Origin: Hyposmocoma kahamanoa
Taxonomy: Eukaryota > Arthropoda > Insecta > Lepidoptera > Cosmopterigidae
Length of the DNA stretch: 64,000 bases
Assembly (NCBI RefSeq): GCF_003589595.1
Contig: NW_020653397.1
Coordinates: 523,185-587,184 of the forward strand
Direction of reading: 5' to 3'
Shown here one piece after another: positions 1 to 10,132 of the stretch (its first letter is position 1; each line of letters opens with the position of its first letter). The translations under genes and the position numbers were made by a program. The notes below the pieces were generated by a model. The model worked only from the letters and a program-made list of their open reading frames with translations, was not told where the DNA came from and searched no databases.

Positions 1-169
1 TAATTTTAATAGCTAAATGTTGTTGACTTCGTTGATAGAGTGGTTTATTGTAATTACTGTAGGTAGTTTAGTGGGTATACAAGAGGTGGCAGCCGTTGGG
101 TGCGCTAGGCTAGAGTAAGGTTCGGTACTGTGTTTAGGAAAATGGCTGTGCGTTCAAGTCGAACTCAAC

Positions 170-1165
170 ATTAAGACGTCACCATGCGCTCGTCCGGCAG
201 GGCGAGGGTCGCACACGGCCCCGCGCGCCTCCGTCGGCCTCTCCGCGACTGTACCCGCGGCTCGAACACGACGCGTCGACTCACAACCTGTACATAATTG
301 CATAGCATTACTTCATTTACGTTCTCCTTGCTCATTGTCATCAATTTATTAAGACTGAGGAATCAACTTACGCATATTGACATCGTCACGAACGCGTCCC
401 CGCCGTAGGGAGTTGTAACATATTAATTAATTGTTTATCATTAAAACGTTCACTCGGTTTCATGTTTCGGTCTCCGCAAGGACGTAGCCGTGTGCGACTC
501 CCGCGACACACTCGCGCGCGAATCGCGTCGTACGCGTTCAGGCGGTTCCGCCGCCGCGCCGCGGGTGTACAGAGTGAGGCCGTCGAGCGCGCCGCTCCCC
601 GCCCCGCCCCCCGCCCCGCCTCGCCACTCCCGACGACGGCAACTGTCACGTGGCGCACTGAACTTACGTTACCTCTAATTTCACAACAACATGCCATATG
701 ACAATAAGTACACCAATACAAGACGTAGATCCTTCCCAAAGTTCGCCATAGCTCGGTTCTGTCCGGCTGACGGTTATGCAGTGGCAGTTTCCGCTTCCGT
801 CATCGTCGGGAGTAATGGCTGATATCTCCGTCGGTGATATGCGGGTTGGCGCAGTCCGAGGCGAGGCTGAGGTGGCCTTGTGCACCTATTCCGGACTTTG
901 ATTGATCAACGCGCGTAAAAAGGGCTGGCTGCGCCGGCGCCGCCGGGGCAGAGCGTGTCGGCGCGTCCCGACGGCCGTTCAGTCAGTCGTTGTCTCATCA
1001 ACCTTTACACATGTTGAGATTGATGTTATACTAATTCTATTGAATTATAACTTGTTGCGTATTATAAGTATGTATAGACACCGGCTCGGTCCGCGTACGT
1101 CGCGTACGTTACCGTACGTCGCCGTACGTCGACGAGTTGACATTTGTTGCTGTACAGTTCAGTGA
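170..1165. promoter_or_regulatory. CpG-rich region, possible promoter/5' exon of a gene off the left edge
   Basis: This stretch is much richer in G+C and CpG than the AT-rich DNA that follows. There are compact blocks at about 180-290, 470-660 and 930-980, including a C-rich run near 595-625. No open frame here looks like a known protein. The minus strand carries two consensus splice donors (GTAAGT), at 371-366 and 667-662, which would suit alternative non-coding first exons of a gene transcribed leftward out of the window. CpG-rich islands in an AT-rich insect genome often mark promoters of widely expressed genes. This is inference from composition and donor motifs only. Confidence 0.3.
1094..1128. 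repeat. Four CGTACG palindromes spaced 9-10 bases apart
   Basis: The hexamer palindrome CGTACG begins at 1094, 1103, 1113 and 1123, close to one DNA helical turn apart, at the right edge of the CpG-rich region. It may be a short tandem array or a clustered binding site. No factor can be named. Confidence 0.6.
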
Positions 1166-1658
1166 TGGATTTTATTTTGATTAACGTGTATAACGATTTC
1201 TGTTAACTCGGTCTACGACGGGTCTGCAATGTTATTACGAGAAATAATCTTTAATTAAGTTTGAATTTGAAAATGTTGAATAATTTTTTGAATTAAATTC
1301 GCTATATTTTAGTCAAATGTTAATTCTATTTAGTTGTATTGTCGATATTGATTTTGTAATGAAGTGTTATTTTGCGATGTTGTAACGATAAGAGGTAAAA
1401 TGGAAGGTCTTAGTGTTATAAAGCTCGAAACCAATTAAAAGGTACCTTGAACATTGTCTATATTATATTAACATTAAATAAATGCGAAAAATTAAAATAT
1501 GTTGTTTCATTCAGTAGCTATCTATAAATTGATTCCTCCTATGTATCCCCATGAACCCTATCACTGTAACAAAAGCTCCATCCAATAAGAAAGTTTTGTG
1601 GGAATGCCTTAGTATCTTTGACCTGCAAAAATGTGCCACAGATTTGAAGACATAAGGG
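1166..1658. other. AT-rich DNA, nothing recognised
   Basis: The sequence is AT-rich with no long open frame and no repeat copy that I recognise. The abrupt change from the CpG-rich block on its left is the only notable feature. Confidence 0.4.
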
Positions 1659-1983
1659 CAGTGGCGGATTTGTCTTGGGGCCCAGTAGACCCGGGCCTAG
1701 GGCGGCCAAATTTTAGGGGCTGGTAAAACATTCACTGGTAGCAAGAAATAACACAAAGTACCTAAATATTCTAAAGGCGCTCGCACATTATGATGGCCAG
1801 CACTACACCGCAACGTATAACAGCGTACATTTTATGTATAAAATATAGTTTTGTTGCATATATATAATGTAATGTATAATCACTACATGACTGCTCTGTC
1901 TGTCTGTCTGATGGCGATAAAGTCGAAAACTACTGAACCGGATGCTGGTACTGCTGGTGGCTAAGACTGTAAATCCGCCACTG
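1659..1983. mobile_element. hAT-type MITE with 8-bp target duplication
   Basis: The element begins CAGTGGCGGATTT and ends with its exact 13-base reverse complement. It is flanked by the 8-mers CATAAGGG (1651-1658) and CATAAGGA (1984-1991), an 8-bp target-site duplication with one mismatch. A terminal CAG and an 8-bp duplication are typical of hAT transposons. It has no transposase frame, so it is a non-autonomous 325-bp element. Confidence 0.8.
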
Positions 1984-2335
1984 CATAAGGATAATTAATG
2001 TGAACAGTCCCATATCTTTCTACATAAGTTTTGTTTATATTGCCCCTCCCTATCAACCTCTTGGTTATACGGGAAGGGCATTATGACCTGCGCGAACGAA
2101 CCCGCACAGGGACCATCTAAGTCAGGTCCTAACCCCGGATCAGCACGTTTGCACGTAAATCATCCGGTTCTCTGTAAGGCATAAGTGATGTGCATGTACA
2201 ACACCCTATTTTCGACAGATATGTCTGCCTTATATGTGTGGTATCGTTCAAAAAAATTTGGCAAAATAAAAACTGGACTCCTCCAAGATATTCACACTGA
2301 TATTCACGATATCCACGCGATATTCAAACTGCTTC

Positions 2336-2450
2336 TGTGGCAGGATTCGATTCCCGTGCCGGGAGAAATATTTGTATGGACGCGTTTATTTTCTCTCGTG
2401 AATTTGGGTGTAATTTGTCGTTGTCTATGTGTGTGTCCTATGAATTTGAG
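2336..2450 (+). repeat. tRNA-derived SINE family A, partial copy
   Basis: The copy carries a degenerate pol III B box (GATTCGATTCCCG) followed by the body shared with the copies at 3718-3912, 26370-26586 and 59866-59998. The shared part runs from 'agaaatatttgtatgg' to 'tctatgtgtgtgtcc'. It is truncated at both ends. Confidence 0.65.
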
Positions 2451-2504
2451 AAGCTTCATAAGTCTCTCACAAGGTGTCACATGCGGCGTTAAAAAGCCGA
2501 AAAA

Positions 2505-2697
2505 AGCCAATACGACCTGTAGCTCAGTTGGCAGAGGGTCACCCTGGTTTGGCGCGGTCGCAGGTCTTTGTATTAACAATAATAACGATTTTTTTGTGAT
2601 TGTTCGATCTTTGTATTAATAATTATAATAAACTAGTGGAGTAATTTCATATAAAAAATAATTGAATATCAATTCAATAAAAATTTAAATACAATGA
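2505..2697 (+). repeat. SINE family D with tRNA-like head, partial copy
   Basis: An A-box-like segment (TAGCTCAGTTGGCAGAGG, near 2520) is followed by a 3' body (about 2596-2695) ending in 'tgaatatcaattcaataa'. The same body recurs at 2950-3020 directly after a second head, so two family members lie head to tail. Confidence 0.6.
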
Positions 2698-2719
2698 AAG
2701 CGACATCTCTAGCCGGGGC

Positions 2720-3025
2720 TGGTAGCTGTAAAGGTATCTAACTGGGTGACGAAATACTTTCATAGATTTTTCATAGATGTCGCTACGCCTAAAAAGTCGT
2801 TGAAAAACCAAATACAGAGACACGACAACAAGCACATAGAAAAATTCGTGAGGTCCGGTGGTTCGTTCCATGGCTTAGCTGGTATAGCGTCTGGCACGGT
2901 ATGCTAGAAGACGTCGGTTCGAATCCGGCCGGATCGAAGGTATTTTTTCTGAGTGTTCGATCTTTGCAACTACTGGAATAATTTCACATAAAAAATAATT
3001 GAATATCAATTCAATAAAAATGTCA
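2720..3025 (+). repeat. SINE family D with internal tRNA-like domain, near-complete copy
   Basis: The order is: a 5' segment with 'gtcgctacgcctaaaaagtc' (about 2778-2797), an A box (TGGCTTAGCTGGTATAGCG, 2871-2889), a B box (GGTTCGAATCC, 2926-2936) and a 3' AT-rich body ending in the shared 'attgaatatcaattcaa'. The minus-strand copy at 35600-35830 has the same order. The A and B boxes sit in the middle of the repeat, not at its 5' end, which is unusual for a simple tRNA-SINE. It is not a working tRNA gene, because the acceptor arms do not pair. Confidence 0.65.
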
Positions 3026-3144
3026 TAATAATGAATTAACATTTTTACACATACTACTTTTTATTTAGGAGATAAGATTAGCACGAGGAAATTTTTTTAT
3101 TGTTTCGGAAAACTGGATTATTTTTCTTTTTTTGTACATATGTA

Positions 3145-3300
3145 GTGACGGGTCGAAAAAGTCGTGCCTATTGGTAAGCTATACGCCTGTCCTTAACAGT
3201 TGCAGTGCCAATCAGAGCTTTAAATCGCAAAGAGCTGAGGGGCATTGCCACTGCGCCCGTCACCCTGAGAAATAAGTTGACAAGTCCCATGTGTTATGAT
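3145..3300 (-). repeat. Interspersed repeat family B, partial copy
   Basis: This copy contains the family-B core: on the plus strand 'cagttgcagtgcca', 'agctttaaatcgcaaagagc' and 'aagttgacaagtcccatgtg'. Family B occurs about eleven times in this window in both orientations. Fuller copies are at 20478-20785, 45303-45590 and 62885-63140. Confidence 0.75.
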
Positions 3301-3429
3301 TATGAATTTAAAGATCAAACACACGGAAACATTTTTTTGTGGGACTCGAACCCACGTCCATGCTCAAGTCAAAGTCCCATGTGCCTGTAATTTCACTAAA
3401 TACCGAGATAATATTATTTGTGTTTTTTT

Positions 3430-3660
3430 TTAGAATGACGAGACGAACGAAATGCACCTGGTGGTAAGCGACAATGTCTAGCCATAACAAGTGCCACTTA
3501 GGGCTTTAAATCGCAACGATATTAGGCACTGCCATTGCGCCCATCACCCTGAGATATAAGTTCAGTGCCATGTGCCCGTAATTTCACCACCACCCTTCGA
3601 AACCGGAACGCAGAAAAGCTCACATTACTGCTCGGCGGTAGAAATAAGTAAGGTTGTGAT
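3430..3660 (-). repeat. Interspersed repeat family B
   Basis: This is a longer copy than its neighbour at 3145-3300 and lies in the same orientation. A T-run at 3423-3432, just left of the copy, is the A-rich tail read on the opposite strand. The right end has the 'aaaccggaacgcag' and 'ggcggtagaaataagtaagg' segments seen in the other copies. Confidence 0.75.
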
Positions 3661-3717
3661 AGTAACTACAAACTTGCACTTTAATATTTTAAGAAAATGA
3701 ATGACATTATTATATTT

Positions 3718-3912
3718 AACTGCCTCCCAGGTTCGATTCCCGGGCCGAGAGAAATATTTGTATGGCCTACATTTATTTCTCTCGTAAGTTTGGGTGTAAT
3801 TTGTGGTTGTCTATGTGTGTGTCCATGGCACCCGCGACACAGGGTTTCCCTAGTGCGGGGCTATGTTGAGTGTGTTATATTAAGTATGATGCAGGGAGCA
3901 TATGATAATAAA
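3718..3912 (+). repeat. tRNA-derived SINE family A
   Basis: The B box GGTTCGATTCCCG (near 3731) is followed by the full family-A body through 'ccctagtgcggggctatg'. The 5' A-box part is missing. Confidence 0.7.
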
Positions 3913-4560
3913 ATGTAGTAACTGTGTATCGGATTCTATTCCCAACTCATAGAAGGCGACTTCAAGTTCATTCGTACACATTCAATTTATATACAGGAAA
4001 CACAAACCTTACAATGGAGCAACCGAGCCGTGTCCCCACGCTCAAAGACAATACGTTGACCGTGAAAACCGTTTACCTTTACATACTTAAGTAGGTACTG
4101 TAGTCTAGGCTCTACTCTATGAGTAGAAGTACTGGCTGAGTGAATATAGATTTCTATTTAGAATGTGTTTAAAAAAATAGGATAAAAAAGAAGAACATCT
4201 TGGCAGATCTAGAAGTAGCCTCCATAAGTGAATATGTGAAAAACACAATAAATATCTAGTTATGAAGATAATCCCAGGTTCTATTTATAAAGTACCTCTC
4301 GCTACGTCCCTAGGCTGCAGTACCTATTCATAAAACCCAATGAAGATGCCTCAACAAAAACGTATGTAACTATTTTGTGCCGCATGAATGAAGTTTGGTT
4401 TTGAAGGTCAACTGTATCGAACCGTGACCAATATGCGACAGTTAAAAGCCAGAATGATTAATTCATGTTAGGTAAATCTCGCATTTATATTACAACCATG
4501 TGTTTCGGAATAAGAACACTAAAGTATTTTATTGAGATTTTTTTGTAAAATAACTCCACT
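3913..4560. other. No gene or repeat recognised
   Basis: Mostly AT-rich sequence with one slightly GC-richer segment around 4010-4070. I see no convincing frame and no repeat family shared with the rest of the window. Confidence 0.4.
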
Positions 4561-4574
4561 AGTTTTATTATGAT

Positions 4575-4660
4575 TATGGACCGTTGGGACTTGAAGCCAT
4601 GACCACGCTGCACCATAGCATTGCTCTAACCATCTGAGCCACTGAGCTAACAGAAAGACA
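4575..4660 (-). repeat. tRNA-like SINE head (relic)
   Basis: On the minus strand an A-box-like segment (TCAGATGGTTAGAGCAATGC) and a weak B box (GCTTCAAGTCCC) stand at tRNA-like spacing. The arms do not form a complete cloverleaf, so this is a SINE remnant, not a tRNA gene. Confidence 0.5.
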
Positions 4661-5029
4661 AAGGAGAATTTATATAAACGTTATTGTTATAGTAGGGAAA
4701 TTAACATTTTATGGCTAGGCATTTGCATGATATTTAATATGCAAAACGTGACTGTACCTACGGCATGGCACTATTTTTCTTTTCATGTAGCACAGTGCTA
4801 CACCATGTTTTCAGGAAATAGAGTAATTAATATTATTATACTATCTATTACCGGAAAATAAAGGAGCAGATTTGCCGTTTTTTGAATATTGCAGATTAAG
4901 ATATTGATAACATACTTATAAGTACCTAGGTACTTGAAAAGAAACGCATAGTTAAGGAATCGCGATAACATTATGGAGTATTTCACTAAAACAAGGTCAT
5001 GTTTTTATCAAGTGAAGGGACGAAGAGCA

Positions 5030-5235
5030 AAAAATCGCAAAGATCTGAGGGGCACTGCCACTGCGCTGTCACCCTGAGATATAAGTTGATAAGCTCCATG
5101 TGCCTGTAATTTCACCAGCACCTGTACGCTTCAAAACCGGAAGACAGTAATGGTGACGTTACTGCTTGGCGGCAGAAATAGGTAAGGTGGCAGTACTTCC
5201 CTGGTCGAGCTCTTTCACAAGGAGTTCTAGGTACC
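5030..5235 (-). repeat. Interspersed repeat family B
   Basis: This copy runs from 'aatcgcaaagatctgagggg' to 'ctactgctactaaa'. That is the same extent as the central and 5' parts of the other copies, in minus orientation. Confidence 0.75.
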
Positions 5236-5418
5236 TACTGCTACTAAATGTACAAATAGGAATTTATAAGCGATACGGCGACCACTTTTTTCGCAATGAA
5301 TTTCGCTATTAACTATCAGGTACGTGGCTTGTCGAACAATATTGTCGGAAAAAAGTGAGTGGCAATGGTGACGCCACAAGTAAGTAATCAAGATCCATAC
5401 CACATTGGCCACCAGTCG

Positions 5419-5452
5419 ACAATGCTGCCGCCGTTAGTTGAAAGGGCGCTTG
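5419..5452 (+). repeat. Solo end of the MITE type found at 29799-30003
   Basis: The segment 'gccgccgttagttgaaaggg' followed by 'cgc' matches the left terminal repeat of the element at 29799-30003. No matching opposite end is nearby, so this is a broken copy. Confidence 0.5.
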
Positions 5453-5494
5453 TGACAAAAACACAAAACGTTTAAATAAATTAAATTATAACCT

Positions 5495-6285
5495 TTTTTA
5501 AAAAAAGGAGGAGGTTCTCAATTCGACTGTACATCTACAAAAAGTTCTACAATACATAAGAGCGGAATATATTATGGTGCAAAGGAAATGGATGGAGCCT
5601 CAGCAGCAATTGCTACGCTTCAGTTTACACCTGCCGTCAATTACAAGACTTCCGAAAAAAATTGATGACAATATTTTATCATTGTTATCGTGCATTGACA
5701 GGAAAAACATTAATACTGGGTATTAAGACATTGATACAGGCTGTAGCTTAAAATATGCTAAACAAAAATTACTTTAAATATATTGCCACGCATTATATTG
5801 CGGAAATCTATGTAAAGAAAAATGGAAGTAAATTAAGTAATTAATAGATTCAGGCGTTATTTTGCGGAAGTTCATGTTAATAAAAATGGAAGTAAATTAA
5901 TTTGCTATTCCGCGAACCCAGGGAAGGTTAAATCGTGCAAAATAGCTGCCCTTGTGTTGAATATTTTTTCATGCAGTTAAGTATCCCACCGTCCCTCCGC
6001 ATAAAATAAATAACACAAGCGCAATTACGATCTATGGCAACTACAGTCACACTTCATTTGTGAACCGATTTTGGTGATTCTTTTTATGTTGGAAGGAGAA
6101 TACCTCAGTATTGGTTCCATTTAAATTTGAAGGAAACATTCCACCTGTAAGGGTGGCAAACTAGGGGATGAATCCGGTTTCGCGCACTTTCCGGTAACCG
6201 GTTCCAATAAAACTTGGCAAATAGATAGAGTTCCACGAACTTTTGAGGTCGGTTTTTTTATAAAAAAGTTATATTCTTTTAGGAC
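5495..6285 (+). repeat. Interspersed repeat family C (fragmented)
   Basis: It begins with 'ggaggaggttctcaattcga' and, after a divergent middle, resumes at about 6046 with 'gtgaaccgattttggtgatt'. It continues through 'aagggtggcaaactagggga' to 'cacgaacttttgaggtcggt'. The same blocks occur at 18580-18860 (minus), 19228-19442 and 26188-26345. Confidence 0.6.
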
Positions 6286-6639
6286 TATATTAACTTTAAA
6301 TAATTATGTTGCTACCTTGACTGCGTCATCCGTGGCCGCGTACACTTAAGAATGAAGCATTCTAGGGATGCCTCGTAGGGAGGCGAAACACGTGTTGGGT
6401 ATCATTTTGATGGTGGTGTTTGCGACTGTAGTTGCGTTTGTGTTATTTATTATATTAATTTTATACCGAGAGTGGATGGTAAAATGAACAGCAAAAGAAT
6501 ACAACACAAGCGCAGTTGTTTGGCACAATTTTGGTAACCTTCACTAGACTTGCAGAGTAGCAAAATCTATCCATTATTACTTCCAATTTCTTTTGAACTT
6601 AACAGCGGTTCAGTGAACTTGCCTCCTTTAGGGGTCAAC
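6286..6639. other. No gene recognised
   Basis: A short spacer with no recognisable coding signal. The 60-codon minus-strand frame in it resembles no known family. Confidence 0.4.
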
Positions 6640-6779
6640 GGTTAGAGTTCACGTCTCAGCCAGATTAATTGACTGGAGCAGTTGGCTGTCACTAACCTTG
6701 GGTGTAATTAATTACGTACTTGGTTAACTGTACTCACTCTGCTGAACGAGAGCACACACGTGTCCCAAGACCTGTGGCT

Positions 6780-7183
6780 GTGCAGACTAAAGGTCGTGAT
6801 CATTCAAAAGCCCTGATAGCTGCCTTCAGTGCCAAACACTGTAGGGAAGTTCTGTCACTTGACAGGAATAGCATTGTGGCTTGAACAAGCACATGTCAAA
6901 TATTGGGCAGAGAAAAAATAGAATGTAGATTCTGCCACGAGGCGGATGAAACTCCTGTGCATCTCCTCACCCAGTGCTGCCCTCTAATGGGCGTACAAAG
7001 TTCCATACTGGGTAGGCAGAGGCCACACCCAGAGGACATAAAACCTGTCGGAGCCAGGAAAGTCCTTCAGTTCTTTAATGCTGTTGGCCTTAGCTCCGAA
7101 CTGCAATTAGTGGCGATCACAATAGATCTGTCAATCGTCGCAAGTGATGAGGGGCCTTATAGGCCCCGAGTGAAGCGACCCTA
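6780..7183 (+). pseudogene. 3' end of a LINE ORF2 (RNase H/zinc-knuckle tail), degenerate
   Basis: The last 94 codons are open and contain CRFC, then DETPVHLL, then C: a Cys-X2-Cys...His-X4-Cys knuckle at the C-terminus, typical of R1/Jockey-like LINE polyproteins. Just upstream the reading (KALIAAFSAKHCREVL and onward) resembles the end of an RNase H region but is broken by stops. It ends with a stop at about 7183. It is a dead, 5'-truncated retrotransposon copy. The clade cannot be fixed without a database search. Confidence 0.7.
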
Positions 7184-7189
7184 ATAATA

Positions 7190-8039
7190 AATACATCCTA
7201 CGACGCATACATTACTTAAATAAAAAAACGAATATTCTCAGTTCTTTATTTAAAAAATTGATTTTTGTATAAATGAGTACCTACTTTAACTTAAGTACGT
7301 ACACTAAACCTTAAAGAGATTCAGTAAAAAAATAACTGGACGGATTAAATGCACAATACACGACAAAATATAATAACATAGTCGAAATATACAAAAAAAC
7401 AAGTCAATATTGTATAAATACGTAACATTAATGTTATGAATTCAAATAAATGTTTACCTTTAGGCACAATATACATTCCAGCGGTACAGAATATAAACGA
7501 ATGTTTGTTATCTACTTTTTGTCAATTGTGTAAGGTACAACCTAGACCCAAAAAACAGGTCGCGCGTCTCAGCAACTGTATCGTATTATATGTAGTATGT
7601 ACGTCATGCAATTTACATTAAAATCAATTAAGCTATGTACAAATTTCGTTGCTAAAATTGCGCCTACGTTACGTAGACCTGCCACTGTAACTATTCTCCA
7701 TGTTCACAAGATACTAGGTGTTATTACAAACGTCCAAATTCGTAAAAGGCAGATTCGAAATGTATTAGACAAAGTTTGGAAATTAAAAAACTATTTCTTC
7801 GTATCTATGGATTGGCCAGCCGTGAACATGGAAGGCGCCCGTACAGTTTTTTGTTTGAAAAAAATATGCACGCGATTTATGATCCGATAAAACAATTTCA
7901 TTTCCAATGCATAGGATTCGTGAAAATCTAAGATTCTCCCAGAATTTCTCACCAGCTACTCTCTCAGAACATGCTTTCTATGAATCGGGTCAAGATAATC
8001 CAACATTAAAATATTAAAAAGAAAGCTAAAACATAATTA
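7190..8039. other. AT-rich spacer, nothing recognised
   Basis: Open frames here are short and unlike known proteins. A segment near 7520 ('tgtcaattgtgtaaggtaca') resembles one at 30147 ('tgtcaattgtgcaacgtaca'), hinting at an old shared repeat. Confidence 0.35.
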
Positions 8040-8041
8040 TA

Positions 8042-8245
8042 CGCACCCCTCATGGAAGAATGTCATACGTGAAGTTACGTCAAAAATGTTTATTGCTCCA
8101 TTGGATACAAAAAATATAACCCCCATCTCGACTAATATTGTTGATAAGAATTAAAGAGGAAATGAGTTATATTTTTCTGTATCCAATGGAACAATAAACA
8201 TTTTTGACGTAACTCCGCTCATGCCATTCTTCCATGAGGGGTGCG
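8042..8245. mobile_element. Long-armed MITE, TA target site (Tc1/mariner-like)
   Basis: The two ends are inverted repeats of roughly 70 bp. The left arm starts CGCACCCCTCATGGAAGAAT and the right arm is its reverse complement with few mismatches. The element is flanked by TA on both sides (8040-8041 and 8246-8247), matching the TA duplication of the Tc1/mariner superfamily. Only about 65 bases separate the arms, so transcribed RNA would fold into a long hairpin. Confidence 0.8.
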
Positions 8246-8410
8246 TAGTAGGTGCACTTTCATTCGACAATAAAATTTGTACAATCAGCATCAGTGTTAC
8301 GCTTATTTATGTATAATAATGTGCCAAACAAATACACGAGTTTCTTGGTCTCAAACCAAGAGATTGCCTGTACTAGAGAAACGGAGTTCACTCGAAGTTA
8401 CTACCCAGCA

Positions 8411-8509
8411 CCAATTTAGAAAAATTTCCAAATTGGTCCTCTCTGGGATTCGAACCCCGTAGCCTCCAATGTCCAGTATCTACAGGGTAAACCGTTGGGC
8501 CACTGGCAC
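8411..8509 (-). repeat. tRNA-derived SINE copy
   Basis: On the minus strand it reads A-box-like TGGCCCAACGG, then a spacer, then the B box GGGGTTCGAATCCC (8457-8444), then 'aggaccaatttggaaa'. A related tail with no B box occurs at about 29735-29795. The T-arm is good, but there is no complete cloverleaf. Confidence 0.6.
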
Positions 8510-8560
8510 GGAGGTGATCGCTAATAGATAATAGGTATATTTCTCACTTGAAAATAAATA

Positions 8561-8735
8561 CTGTAATAACTCAAATTGTGGAACTGAGAAAACACGATTT
8601 AAAAATTAAAATAATAATGTGATTATTTTTATTTATACATAATATTTAACATATAGATATTGACTGGTTTCATTTAGTAAGCTTTTGAACTTACAAATCG
8701 TGTTTTCTAAATTCCACAGTTTTGAGTTACGGCAG
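8561..8735. mobile_element. MITE with about 40-bp inverted repeats, TA flanks
   Basis: The left end (CTGTAATAACTCAAA onward) and the right end are inverted repeats of about 40-45 bp sharing the inner block GAAAACACGATTT. TA lies at both outer edges (8559-8560 and 8736-8737). It has no coding capacity. Confidence 0.7.
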
Positions 8736-8739
8736 TATA

Positions 8740-10132
8740 ACTGACGTCATGTGCCGATTTATTAATATAACAAACATTTAAGTCTTAAAAAATAGTTTGT
8801 GAGACTTTGTAAAAAGAGAGCGTTTTGGAATGTTGCGTTTGGTTATATGGAAAAGATGGTTAGTAGAATACAATCACAAACTTACTTATACTTACACAGA
8901 CGTGGAGGAAAACTTGATCTTGGCGTACATGTCTCACGAAGATATCCTCAAAAAAGGTTACGTCATAACTTATAAAAACGGCCATTGTATGAAAACACGG
9001 ACGAAGCGATGGGCACATGTGAAGAGTGCAGCGAGCGGAGGCATATAGAATCTGCATACATCAGTAGGACCCCGATGTGATGGCATAATTTACTAAAAAA
9101 ACGGCTTAAAACATTTTTTCAAACCTCCGACCAGTTCTACTACTTAACATACTTAAATAATAAAAATTGCCACGGAAATTACGGAAAGAACACTAATCTG
9201 GATGTCCCATTTACACATATTTTGTGTAATACACTCGCTGGAGCAGCGCTGACTAGTGCCGGGTAGCCCGAAGCAGAAAGCTAGCTTGTGCCAGCACTAT
9301 AGTCACAGTTTCAAATAAACTTTGAATATAATTATGTACATTATTTCATCCAACTATGTACTGCTGTTTTTATTCTTATTCATAATGCGACATTAGTTGT
9401 GCGAGATTACGTGCTCAAAAAACTCATGGTCAACAATGACATTGTACAATCATTCCTTAAAAAAATCTACAAAAAAGTTCTCATGGCAATAAACAACTTT
9501 TAAATTCGGTAGTCATGTAGATTAAGCATTATAATAGAAATCTTAGCACTACGCTGTTGCTTAAATTTACACTGGTTTTCTGTGTAACTTGAGATTCTCA
9601 CAACACGAGATCAAAGTTGCATAACAAGATTATAATATACTTACTTAAACACTCATTATACATATTTAGAAAATTTATGCTAATGTTTAGTAAAATCTAT
9701 ATAAATATTGTTGACTTCAAAGACAAGAATAATACATTTAATGGCGCAATACGACTATTTCACTGGAGTGCACGAAAGAAGCCTCCCCACACAACATACC
9801 ATTCCTTTCCTGAATGGGCAATAATCGGCGAGAATCCTTTTACCACGATGGCAAGAGTTACATTTGATACAATACTAAGACTTCACTGATCAGATCAAAC
9901 ATTCTCTGTACTTTACACAAAGGTAACAAAAGTTGCCAATTATATGCAAAATTTGTATCAAGGTGGTTAGAAAATGGCAAAGCCACAAGATTAATGTCTT
10001 TGGAACTTATGAACTACATCACTAAGCATTCTGTCTAATTAATTACTTACAAAATATTACTAATATAGCTGCAAAATGCACTTCTACAACAAGAAAGTCC
10101 CAATTGTATGTAATAGTTTAGACCATAGATAA
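8740..10132. other. Region downstream of Wsck, probably including its 3' UTR
   Basis: No recognisable protein. On the minus strand the Wsck stop is at 10133, and a possible AATAAA lies at 9374-9369, so up to about 760 bases could be 3' UTR. The frame at 8830-9048 is not recognised and I do not call it a gene. Confidence 0.35.

Noticed and set aside
386..739. 117-codon minus-strand frame in the CpG-rich block
   Set aside because: It is low-complexity Arg/Ala-rich reading of GC-rich DNA with no domain. Overlapping plus-strand frames are equally open.
9617..9889. 90-codon plus-strand frame downstream of Wsck
   Set aside because: It probably overlaps the 3' UTR of Wsck on the other strand and has no recognisable domain.
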